From Actinomycetota bacterium (lineage in GTDB: Bacteria > Actinomycetota > Humimicrobiia > Humimicrobiales > Humimicrobiaceae): DNA of 12,153 bases. Both the position numbers and the translations under genes were made by a program. Shown one piece after another: positions 1 to 7,153 of this stretch. Each line of letters begins with the position of its first letter. Within the stretch, counting starts at the first letter, position 1. The stretch lies in assembly GCA_003563375.1 (NCBI GenBank), contig PWSB01000145.1, forward strand, positions 1 to 12,153, in the 5' to 3' direction. The notes below the pieces were generated by a model. The model ran no database searches and was not told the origin of the DNA. It worked only from the letters and a program-made list of their open reading frames with translations.

Positions 1-56
1 ACCTTTGTTCTTGGCAGGGAAGTATTTTCAAAATAATACAGGAAAGGAGATTTACT

Positions 57-809
57 ATGTCTGACTTCTCAAGAATGTATATTAGAAAAATAATAGATCT
101 TATGGAAAGGATCTCTTCAGAAGAGGAAAAAAATCTAAATGCTGCTGCATCCATATTGGCAGATGCCATTGAAGGAGAGGGGAGAATTTTTGCCTTTGGC
201 TGTACTCATTCTGCGACCACGATGCAGGACATCTACCAGAGAGCAGGGGGTTTGGCACTTATTAACGCGATTTTTATCCCTGGATTGGAAGCTTTGCATG
301 CGCATCCTTTTGGCCTGACAAGCAGAATAGAGAGATTGCAGGGATATGCAGAAATTGCTTTGGATTGTGCCCCAATCAGAAAAGGTGATGTATTGGTCGT
401 CATATCTGTCTCCGGAAGGAATGCTGTCCCTATTGAGTTTGCAAAGGTCGCCAAAGAAAGAATGATAAAAGTGATTGCGGTAACCGGACTGGATTATAGT
501 AAAACTGTGGAATCCAGACATCCAGATGGTAAGAATATGTATGAATATGCAGATATTGTCATCGATAATAAAGCTGTAGCCGGAGATGCCATAATGGAAG
601 CAAAAGGCATGAAACAGAAATTTTGCCCAGCCTCGGGAATAACAAGTACTTTAGTTCTACAATGTATGGTTGCTGCAACCGTGGAGGAATTACTTGCCAG
701 GGGGGTCACACCTCCTGTATTTATGGCAGAAAATGTAGATGGCGGCAGAGAATTCAACAATAAGATATTGTCCGAAAACAAACATAGAATTTTTTACCTA
801 AAAGATTGA
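57..809 (+). CDS. SIS-domain protein, UPF0309/COG4821-like
   Basis: A 250-residue protein with a single SIS (sugar isomerase) fold, the domain that binds phosphosugars in isomerases, deacetylase-isomerases and regulators. What is seen: an N-terminal helical segment, a FAFGCTHS strand-loop near residues 45-52, the characteristic SIS loop ISVSGRNAVP at about 116-125, a VIAVTG strand at 139-144, and a helix starting SGITSTLVLQ at 193. The C-terminal NVDGG...N pattern at 226-235 resembles the family of stand-alone SIS proteins of about 240-250 residues (UPF0309). The start is supported by a strong ribosome binding site (GGAAAGGAGA, 41-50) six bases upstream. It lies 75 bp before the KbaZ-like gene on the same strand, so both may act on the same phosphorylated (amino) sugar. 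Exact reaction unknown; no signal peptide, so cytoplasmic. Confidence 0.88.
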   Translation: MSDFSRMYIRKIIDLMERISSEEEKNLNAAASILADAIEGEGRIFAFGCTHSATTMQDIYQRAGGLALINAIFIPGLEALHAHPFGLTSRIERLQGYAEIALDCAPIRKGDVLVVISVSGRNAVPIEFAKVAKERMIKVIAVTGLDYSKTVESRHPDGKNMYEYADIVIDNKAVAGDAIMEAKGMKQKFCPASGITSTLVLQCMVAATVEELLARGVTPPVFMAENVDGGREFNNKILSENKHRIFYLKD

Positions 810-884
810 TAATAGTTTATTCAGAAAGATTATTTTCATAGATACGAGATTGGTACTTTTAAATATTACAAGACAAACAAAGAA

Positions 885-2219
885 ATGGAAAAAAGACATC
901 CTATAAGAAAAATAGTACAGATGCAAAAGGAGGGCATACACAAAGGAATATATTCTATATGCAGTTCAAACCACTATGTTATACAGGCAGCTATGGAGAC
1001 AGCCCTGGCAGAAGGTGACTATCTATTAATCGAATCTACTGCCAACCAGGTCAACCAATTTGGCGGTTACAGCGGCATGAGGCCAAGGGATTTTAAAAAA
1101 TCTATTTTTAAAATAGCAGAAAAGATTGATTTTCCTTCCTCCAGGATAATACTGGGAGGGGATCATCTTGGTCCTCTGGTATGGAAAGATGAGGATGAAC
1201 ATACCGCTATGGACAATGCCCATGAACTTATCAGGGAGTACGTACTTGCTGGATTTACGAAGATCCACATAGATACCAGTATGAGGCTTGCCGGTGATGA
1301 TAAAGGGACTCGTTTAGCTTCTGCAGTAATAGCCGAAAGGGGCACAGCTCTTTGCAATAGCGCGGTTCAAGCTTTTAAATCATTGAAGAATAGTTGTCCC
1401 CAGGCCGGTCCCCTTGTATATGTAATAGGGAGTGAGGTTCCCGTTCCGGGAGGAAGCCAGGATGCAGAAGAAAAAGTCCAGGTTACAAAGGCCCGGGATT
1501 TTTTAGAAACGGTAGAGGTTTTCAGCAAGACATTTAAAAGGTATGGCCTTGAAGAGATTTGGGATGATGTAGCAGCCATTGTTGTGCAGCCCGGGGTAGA
1601 ATTTGGAGATGACGTTGTGCATGGCTATAATAGGGAGGCTGCCAAAAAGCTGTGCGCTTTGATTAAAAAATATCCTACCATGGTATTTGAAGGACATTCT
1701 ACAGATTACCAGACTGCGTTTTCATTAAGACAGATGGTAGAAGATGGAATAGCAATATTAAAGATTGGCCCTGCCCTGACTTTTGCATTAAGGGAGGGGT
1801 TGTTTGCCTTAAATATTATAGAAAATGAACTTTTTGGGCACAGGGATAAAAATTTATCCAGGTTCATAGATGTACTTGATGAAGCTATGGTAAAGAAACC
1901 CGAAAACTGGAAAAAATACTATCATGGGAGTGAAGAAGAAATAAGGCTTTCAAGAAAATACAGTCTTTTTGATAGATGCAGGTATTATCTGGATTCAAAA
2001 GAGGTAAAAGAATCGATCAAGCTTATGATATCAAATCTGAGATCTGTTGAGATCCCGCTATCTCTGATCAGCCAGTTTATGCCCTTGCAATATAGAAAGA
2101 TTAGGTGTGGCGATTTAATCAATGACCCCGAAGAGATGTTAAAGGACAGGATCAAGAATTGCTTAGATGACTACGTCTATGCAGTATCCCCGGTTTCAAA
2201 AAGAAAAATGGCTTATTGA
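885..2219 (+). CDS. Class II D-tagatose-bisphosphate aldolase, non-catalytic subunit-like (KbaZ/GatZ/AgaZ family)
   Basis: A 444-residue member of the KbaZ/GatZ family (usual length about 420-430). In enterobacteria these proteins associate with and stabilise the catalytic aldolase KbaY/GatY, which cleaves tagatose-1,6-bisphosphate in galactitol and N-acetylgalactosamine breakdown. Family motifs are well kept: GIYSICSSNH (21-30), IEST-NQVNQFGGY (49-62), GGDHLGP (91-97), GSEVPVPGG (182-190), VQPGVEF (234-240), EGHSTDYQT (269-277) and LKIGPALTFALRE (292-304). The first ATG after the upstream in-frame TAG (813-815) is at 885; it has no clear Shine-Dalgarno sequence, so initiation may be weak or coupled to the SIS gene. 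No KbaY/GatY partner is in the window. Conserved GGDH and HSTD motifs leave open that the family has its own aldolase or kinase-like activity. Family assignment is firm; the reaction is not. Confidence 0.92.
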   Translation: MEKRHPIRKIVQMQKEGIHKGIYSICSSNHYVIQAAMETALAEGDYLLIESTANQVNQFGGYSGMRPRDFKKSIFKIAEKIDFPSSRIILGGDHLGPLVWKDEDEHTAMDNAHELIREYVLAGFTKIHIDTSMRLAGDDKGTRLASAVIAERGTALCNSAVQAFKSLKNSCPQAGPLVYVIGSEVPVPGGSQDAEEKVQVTKARDFLETVEVFSKTFKRYGLEEIWDDVAAIVVQPGVEFGDDVVHGYNREAAKKLCALIKKYPTMVFEGHSTDYQTAFSLRQMVEDGIAILKIGPALTFALREGLFALNIIENELFGHRDKNLSRFIDVLDEAMVKKPENWKKYYHGSEEEIRLSRKYSLFDRCRYYLDSKEVKESIKLMISNLRSVEIPLSLISQFMPLQYRKIRCGDLINDPEEMLKDRIKNCLDDYVYAVSPVSKRKMAY

Positions 2220-2230
2220 CGCAATGCAGT

Positions 2231-3547
2231 TTATGTTTTTTTATCTAACCCAAAGATTTGCCTGGGGTTGTCATAAAACAACATTTTTGAGATTTGTTTA
2301 GCCTTATCAATATCAAATATTTTCTCCTTTACCTTAATGGATAAAGCCTTAGCAACACCGAGTCTGGCCATATACTGGTGCCCGTATACACCATCTACAA
2401 ATAGGTAATCCCCGCCAAAGGCCGATATCTTGTTAAGAGGTACTGTATCTATCCATTCAACCAGGCTTTCCACAGAAGAATTTGGGGATACAATATGTGC
2501 CCAGCACATATCTATATAAACGTTAGGATAATTTTTCGCAAGCACTGTAAGTTCATTTTGGTATGGGTAGCTGATATGAAAAATATCGAAGGCCACATTC
2601 GGATATTCCAGAAACAGGTTGGACAGAAGTTCAGGGTTCGAGTTGGAGAGTATATTGCCGTTTCCCTCCTGTATTCCCGTATGGATCTGTATGACAAGAT
2701 CATTTTTATTTGCAATATCCAGGATAAAATGAAATACATAATCCTGGAAATTCTTCCCCGGGATTACTGGTTTGATGATCCAGTCAGGATAATGTTTTAC
2801 CTTTAAAATAGAATTGAATTCTTCTTCCGCACTGGACCTTGAGGTCCTTTCATATTTTAAGGTTCTCTGATAAGCCAGTGGATTTTTAAGAGCAACAGCT
2901 CCAAGCCTATACGCTTTATCTATTAAAGAACCTACAGCCTCAAGCCACCTCTCAAATGAAGTAATGGCAATTCCTGATTGTTTTTCTAATTTTTCTATGG
3001 CGGACCATTGATTGGGAAATATACAATCACTGATACTATACACGGGGCTGTATAGATCCCTGTCGCAATGCATGCTTCTCTCTTGCAGGGGATCATGGTC
3101 TTCGGCAAGAGTTTCTACATTTAGCAGACTTGTTTCTATTCTGCATTTTTCTTTCAGCACTTTTTTAAAATATCCAGGCTCCAAAGTTTTTAGAAACCTG
3201 GAATTTAATTCTTCAATTGTGGAAGCATCAATTTTTTCAATACCATATAAACCCTGTACGCTAATATCCAATGCTCTGCCATATCCAGTAAATCTTGAAG
3301 ATTCCCAATATTTTTCGACAATTTTCCATTTATCCATAATGGGGAGCTTTTTTTCGACAATTTGTTGGTAATCTTCTACAGGCAGTCCAGAAGAGATAAG
3401 GTCTCGATTAAAATAGTGCGAAAGATATTCCTTTAATATATCTGTATCCTTATCCCTGAGCTCTTCCCTGGAAGGAAGATGCTCGTGGGTATCTATGATA
3501 CCCAGGTCTTTGACATAATCAAATATTTCTTCAAATATGTTTTCCAT
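2231..3547 (-). CDS. Amidohydrolase-family (PF04909-like) metal-dependent hydrolase
   Basis: A 438-residue TIM-barrel hydrolase of the amidohydrolase superfamily. What is seen: the first-strand metal motif DTHEHL (His21, His23), a lysine in VALKNP (Lys221), a strand-5 His in IQIHTG (His289), a strand-6 His in DIFHISYPY (His324), and a strand-8 Asp in FGGDYLF (Asp380). That is the full expected metal-ligand and catalytic set. Residues 40-215 form a long insertion after the first strand, as in the uronate-isomerase-like and glutamine-synthetase-linked amidohydrolases. The start is set by an AAAGGAGA ribosome binding site (complement of 3552-3559) four bases before the ATG. It is transcribed divergently from the operon beginning at 4041 and converges with the KbaZ-like gene. 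Possible roles are deacetylation, amide hydrolysis, decarboxylation or sugar-acid isomerisation; the sequence does not decide. No signal peptide. Confidence 0.85.
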   Translation of the reverse strand: MENIFEEIFDYVKDLGIIDTHEHLPSREELRDKDTDILKEYLSHYFNRDLISSGLPVEDYQQIVEKKLPIMDKWKIVEKYWESSRFTGYGRALDISVQGLYGIEKIDASTIEELNSRFLKTLEPGYFKKVLKEKCRIETSLLNVETLAEDHDPLQERSMHCDRDLYSPVYSISDCIFPNQWSAIEKLEKQSGIAITSFERWLEAVGSLIDKAYRLGAVALKNPLAYQRTLKYERTSRSSAEEEFNSILKVKHYPDWIIKPVIPGKNFQDYVFHFILDIANKNDLVIQIHTGIQEGNGNILSNSNPELLSNLFLEYPNVAFDIFHISYPYQNELTVLAKNYPNVYIDMCWAHIVSPNSSVESLVEWIDTVPLNKISAFGGDYLFVDGVYGHQYMARLGVAKALSIKVKEKIFDIDKAKQISKMLFYDNPRQIFGLDKKT

Positions 3548-3654
3548 CTATTCTCCTTTAATTGGTATTAGTTTAAGTATATTTAAAATATGGAAAGATC
3601 ATTAAAATTCATTGCGTTAAAGATTTTACCGGGAAAAACCATAATAAGAAAAAT

Positions 3655-3684
3655 TTGACAATATTTAATATCTTATTCTATAAT
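3655..3684 (+). promoter_or_regulatory. Near-consensus sigma-70 promoter for the M20-to-PTE operon
   Basis: TTGACA at 3655-3660 and TATAAT at 3679-3684 are both perfect consensus hexamers, separated by 18 bp. The predicted transcription start is near 3691. It drives rightward transcription into the gene run starting at 4041. A promoter this strong normally needs a repressor, which fits the operator found immediately downstream. Confidence 0.85.
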
Positions 3685-3692
3685 AATTATAG

Positions 3693-3706
3693 TGCAAACG
3701 TTTTAA
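3693..3706. promoter_or_regulatory. LacI/CcpA-type operator overlapping the predicted start of transcription
   Basis: The 14 bases TGCAAACGTTTTAA match the general LacI-family/cre consensus TGNAANCGNTTNCA at nine of ten fixed positions. The central 8-bp palindrome AAACGTTT (3696-3703) carries the CpG typical of this family. It begins 9 bp after the -10 hexamer, where a bound repressor would block initiation. Likely binders are the LacI-family protein encoded at 11058-12074 or a genomic CcpA-like protein; the sequence alone cannot separate these. Confidence 0.72.
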
Positions 3707-4040
3707 ATTTTCTACAGCCTTGATATTTTAAAACTTCTAGCTTATGAATTTTTAAGCGATGCTTCAAGGGTTTGAGAAATGAACTCTAAAAATACTTACA
3801 GAGCAGATGCTTTAATCCCAACTACAACTCCATGCAATTTATTTACAATTTGCAGAGTCAAGCAAAAAAAGATTTTAGAGATACATACAGCAATCAACGA
3901 AGATCATTATTCTTTTTGCCGTGTAAAAGAACTGGGGGGTATGCTTTTTCGGCCTGAAGGGTCATTTGTATAAAAAATAAAAAATGGCGCGGTGATTTAT
4001 GTCTGATGGAAAAATAAAATTATTATTGTGGTGATTCAAA

Positions 4041-5345
4041 ATGAATAATGGATATCTTTTTAAAAAAATTGATGCAATCGTTTGTGATTATAAAGAAGAG
4101 ATTATAGGGCTGGCAAGAGATCTGGTAAAAATACCCTCCGAAAACATTGCACCTGACGGTTTTGAGAAGGATGCTCAAGAATTTTTATATGATAAATTTA
4201 AGGATATAAATAATATTGAACTGGATAAGTTCACTCCTTTGGAAGTCAAAGGCATACAGGACCACCCAGCTTATTTTAAAGGCAGGAATTACAAAGACAG
4301 GCCAAATGTGGTTGGACAGCTGAAAGGACAAGGCGGCGGAAAATCCATAATATTTTCAAACCATATGGATACTGTCACCAGAAACCCCTTGCCATGGAAA
4401 GAAAATGACCCTTTCAGCGGAAAGATAAAAGACGGGGACCTATTCGGCAGAGGTTCTTTCGATATGAAAGGGGCTCTGGCTTCTACATTTATGCTTATGA
4501 AGATCATCTCGGATCTGGACATCGGGATAAAAGGAGACCTGATGGTCGAAAGCGTGGTGGATGAAGAAAACGCAGGATCAAATGGCACCCTTGCAAGCAG
4601 GATTAAAGGATACAATGCTGATGTTGCTATCCTGCCAGAGCCTTCGATGCTAAGCATCTGCCCGGGCGGTAAAGGGGGCAAGGTATACAGGGTATTCACA
4701 GAAGGGAAGGCTGGTACCGGTTATGGCGGTGAACAGCTTGTAAATCCTGCTTACGGGCTAGGGGCTCTTATGAGGTCTATAAGTGATTATTCAGATTATA
4801 TTAATACTTCTGCTAAACCTGCCGGGCATTATTACAGAGACGAAAAAAAGCCAAGGGAGGTAATCCTTGATAAGGTCCAAATAGGAGATCTCAGCCCGGG
4901 AGGAAATATCAGCATTCCCGACAAGGCATGGTTCAGCATCTTCATACAAAGCCTTCCAGGGTATTCCGAACATGACCTGGACGAAGAATTTAGAAATTTC
5001 ATAACCGATGTCTCAAAAAAGGACAAAAAAGTTTTTCCTGCCGAACCTGAGGTGGTAGGACTGACACGGTATTTATGGCCTTTTGAGACCGACCCCGGCC
5101 ATAAAAGCATCCCGATTTTGGAGACCGCATTAAAAAAGTGGCATAATACGGCCCAGGTAGAGGGTGCAAAATTTGCCTGTGATGGTTTTATTTTCCATAA
5201 ATATTTCAGTACTCCCACTATTATATTTGGGCCAAGGGGCGGCAATGCTCATGCCCAGGATGAATTTGTCAAAGTAGATGACCTTATACTTATGACCAAA
5301 GTTTTTCTCTATCTGGTCCTTAGATGGTGTGAAGGAGAGATTTAA
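4041..5345 (+). CDS. M20-family metallohydrolase (YgeY/ArgE/DapE-like), atypical dimerisation-domain site
   Basis: A 434-residue di-zinc hydrolase of the M20 family (deacylases, dipeptidases, amidohydrolases). The catalytic domain shows SNHMDTV (metal His108, Asp110), RGSFDMKGALA (bridging Asp141), DEENAGSNG (Glu175 general base, Glu176 ligand), LPEPS (Glu200 ligand) and GNAHAQDEFV (His404 ligand), so the metal site is complete. In the lid/dimerisation domain the usual G-x-x-x-H element reads GKAGTGYGG (222-230): Thr226 seems to replace the His that normally completes the neighbouring active site. The start is supported by GGTGA at 4030-4034, six bases upstream. It is the first gene of the six-gene run and closest to the regulated promoter. 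The closest named type is the YgeY-like hydrolases; the substrate is unknown but an N-acyl or amide bond is likely. Cytoplasmic. Confidence 0.87.
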   Translation: MNNGYLFKKIDAIVCDYKEEIIGLARDLVKIPSENIAPDGFEKDAQEFLYDKFKDINNIELDKFTPLEVKGIQDHPAYFKGRNYKDRPNVVGQLKGQGGGKSIIFSNHMDTVTRNPLPWKENDPFSGKIKDGDLFGRGSFDMKGALASTFMLMKIISDLDIGIKGDLMVESVVDEENAGSNGTLASRIKGYNADVAILPEPSMLSICPGGKGGKVYRVFTEGKAGTGYGGEQLVNPAYGLGALMRSISDYSDYINTSAKPAGHYYRDEKKPREVILDKVQIGDLSPGGNISIPDKAWFSIFIQSLPGYSEHDLDEEFRNFITDVSKKDKKVFPAEPEVVGLTRYLWPFETDPGHKSIPILETALKKWHNTAQVEGAKFACDGFIFHKYFSTPTIIFGPRGGNAHAQDEFVKVDDLILMTKVFLYLVLRWCEGEI

Positions 5346-5366
5346 AACATAAAAAATAAATCAAAT

Positions 5367-5372
5367 AGGAGG
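5367..5372 (+). promoter_or_regulatory. Consensus AGGAGG ribosome binding site for the 580-residue protein
   Basis: A perfect AGGAGG four bases before the ATG at 5377 fixes this start and suggests strong translation of the large unknown protein relative to its neighbours. Confidence 0.8.
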
Positions 5373-5376
5373 AAAA

Positions 5377-7119
5377 ATGAGTCACCATTTAAAAATCGAA
5401 GAAGCTTTATGCTCTCAGCCAGTTGCTAAATTTCCTTATTACCATGCAAAGATAAAGGTCCGGAATGAGAGCAGTGATGATTTCTATATTGATAAGTTAA
5501 AAGTCAATGGGAAAGGCAGCAGGGATTATCTGATCTTTAATGAAGGCAACTTCGTATATGAGCCCAGGGTGGATGCTGATAGTGTGACCTGGATAATTTC
5601 AAGGGCTGACTGGAAAGCCGGTGATCAGATATTGGTGGAGATGGAATTGATATCTGAGGCTAAGGAAGTCGAGGCCTTGAATTATAATGGCAGCACCCCC
5701 CTTGAAGGAGGATACTGGGACGATGACTGGAAATATTATTTTTCGGTTACGCTAACCGAAAGGGACGGTATAGACAGGATCAATGAACCTGTAAATATAT
5801 CAGCGAGTTTATATGCTGACAGGATAAGTGATCCCGAAAAGGAAGTCCGGGTGGTGGCCATCGATACTGTAACTGGGACGCAGGAAGAGATACCAAGCCA
5901 GGTCCATTCTATTTCGGAGCCCTACAAAGAGATAAGTGATGAGAGCATCCAACATTCACAGACTTTCGATGTGAGCTTTTATGCGGATGTAGGTGCAAAA
6001 AAAGGCGGGGTATATCTCGTCTTCTACGGAAATGAAAATGCTGAAAAACCTGTTTATGGGTCAGAGCTGAAGGTCAGTGGGGATGGTGTCGGAATACAAA
6101 TCGAAAATCCCTATTACTCAATGAAAATGCATCCTAAAAGTGGGTCCATACATGAAGTGGACATCAAAATGGGCAAAGGCAAAAGGCTGGAGCATAAAGT
6201 AGAGACCAATGGGGCAATACACTGGAACCCTGGCCTGTATTCTCCCCCCAAAGCCTGGACCCATGCTTCGGATTGGGACCCTCCTGCTAAATATTTCCAG
6301 ATAGACGGCCCGATATTTACCATGACACAAAGATATGACCAGCTACCCCTGTATCCAGAGACGAGACTCTCACAGACTTATATCTTCTATTCAAGATGTC
6401 CCTATGTAAGGACGAATTCAGTTTTTGATATCAATAAAGATATATATGTGCAGGCTTTAAGGAATGGAGAGATAGTATTCAATCTTGAGGTATTAAAAGA
6501 ATTTGCGTTAAGGGATAAATTCGGGGAGATTAAAAGTTTTACGGTTACTGATTTCCCCAGGTTTGAAGAAATAGCTTTAAGGTACTCTGCAGATACTCCA
6601 TGGGTCGCATTCTTCAATTCAGATTATGAGCTTGGTTTTGCAGAGGTTACCATAAATTTGGCAAATATGAGAAGAGAAGGAGGCCTGGTCAGGTTAGAGC
6701 ATTATGAGCAGTACGTAAACTGGGGGCCTTGGGTTTACAGCACAAGAGATCTGGTATTTCCTTTTGGGGCAAAAAATCCTCAAATAATGACACTGGTCCC
6801 CGGGTCCAGCACCTATTATGAGGATCTAGCTTTCCTGCCCTTTGTGTTTAAGGACAATAGTCCAGAAAATCAGTTTGAAATGGTTGAAAATGTAGCCAGT
6901 TCTTTATCTAATCCGCTGACCATACAGGTTGAACACGAGACAGACTACCGTGTCCCGGCCCAATTTGTATTGGGTGAGAGACTGGAGGGAGAAATTGAAG
7001 AGACTGAACAAAAACCATGGCCGATAAGCTTGAGCAAAGAGTTTACCAGGTTCAGGCAGTCTCCCACATTCTTAAACGAGATTCATCTAAGGAAAAGGAA
7101 TGGGAAATATTATTATTAA
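5377..7119 (+). CDS. Large beta-rich protein of unknown function, possibly carbohydrate-active
   Basis: I do not recognise this 580-residue protein with confidence. It has no signal peptide, membrane segment or coiled coil. It reads as alternating beta strands: an N-terminal beta domain (about 1-105), a linker with the aromatic-acidic motif GGYWDDDWKYYFSVT (111-125), a second beta segment (130-230), and from about 238 a stretch beginning with IENPYYSMKMHPKSGSI (239-255). That last stretch resembles the opening of galactose-mutarotase-like super-sandwiches found in glycoside hydrolases and polysaccharide lyases. Conserved-looking aromatic/acidic clusters follow: IHWNPGLYSPPKAWTHASDWDPP (281-303) and YVNWGPWVYSTRDLVFPFG. 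It starts 31 bp after the M20 gene with a perfect ribosome binding site, so it is co-transcribed. A role in binding or cleaving an oligosaccharide inside the cell is inferred from fold resemblance and context only. Confidence 0.75.
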   Translation: MSHHLKIEEALCSQPVAKFPYYHAKIKVRNESSDDFYIDKLKVNGKGSRDYLIFNEGNFVYEPRVDADSVTWIISRADWKAGDQILVEMELISEAKEVEALNYNGSTPLEGGYWDDDWKYYFSVTLTERDGIDRINEPVNISASLYADRISDPEKEVRVVAIDTVTGTQEEIPSQVHSISEPYKEISDESIQHSQTFDVSFYADVGAKKGGVYLVFYGNENAEKPVYGSELKVSGDGVGIQIENPYYSMKMHPKSGSIHEVDIKMGKGKRLEHKVETNGAIHWNPGLYSPPKAWTHASDWDPPAKYFQIDGPIFTMTQRYDQLPLYPETRLSQTYIFYSRCPYVRTNSVFDINKDIYVQALRNGEIVFNLEVLKEFALRDKFGEIKSFTVTDFPRFEEIALRYSADTPWVAFFNSDYELGFAEVTINLANMRREGGLVRLEHYEQYVNWGPWVYSTRDLVFPFGAKNPQIMTLVPGSSTYYEDLAFLPFVFKDNSPENQFEMVENVASSLSNPLTIQVEHETDYRVPAQFVLGERLEGEIEETEQKPWPISLSKEFTRFRQSPTFLNEIHLRKRNGKYYY

Positions 7120-7153
7120 GGCATAGCTATGATGTTTGGGGATATATAAGGCA

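Larger units (their letters stand above)
3548..4040. other. 493-bp divergent intergenic region with promoter, operator and long leader
   Basis: This is the only gap above 300 bp. It separates the minus-strand amidohydrolase from the plus-strand six-gene run. It holds a possible minus-strand -10 (TATACT, complement of 3576-3581, with a poor -35), the strong plus-strand promoter at 3655-3684 and the LacI-type operator at 3693-3706. From the predicted start near 3691 to the ATG at 4041 there is a leader of about 350 bases. Inside it are an open frame of 64 codons (3779-3973) with no ribosome binding site and no recognisable relatives, and an 11-codon mini-frame (3999-4034) whose stop overlaps the Shine-Dalgarno of the M20 gene. 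I recognise no known riboswitch class. Confidence 0.7.

Noticed and set aside
1..36. Possible last codons of an upstream gene ending in TAA at 34-36
   Set aside because: Only eleven residues are visible and another frame is also open here, so the reading frame cannot be chosen.
921..923. Internal ATG (Met13) as start of the KbaZ-like protein
   Set aside because: It has no better ribosome binding site than the ATG at 885, and the AAAGGAGGG at 926-934 has no in-frame ATG, GTG or TTG at proper spacing, so the longer form is kept.
3779..3973. Open frame of 64 codons in the operon leader
   Set aside because: It has no ribosome binding site, an unconvincing composition and no recognisable motif. 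It sits in what is better explained as untranslated leader, so it is not called as a gene.
4289..4699. Long minus-strand open frame inside the M20 gene, and similar ones in other genes
   Set aside because: These lie opposite well-supported genes, have low-complexity or unnatural sequences and no ribosome binding sites.
7136..7153. TTG start giving a six-residue longer solute-binding homologue
   Set aside because: It is poorly spaced from any ribosome binding site and adds no signal-peptide features; the ATG at 7154 is the simpler start.
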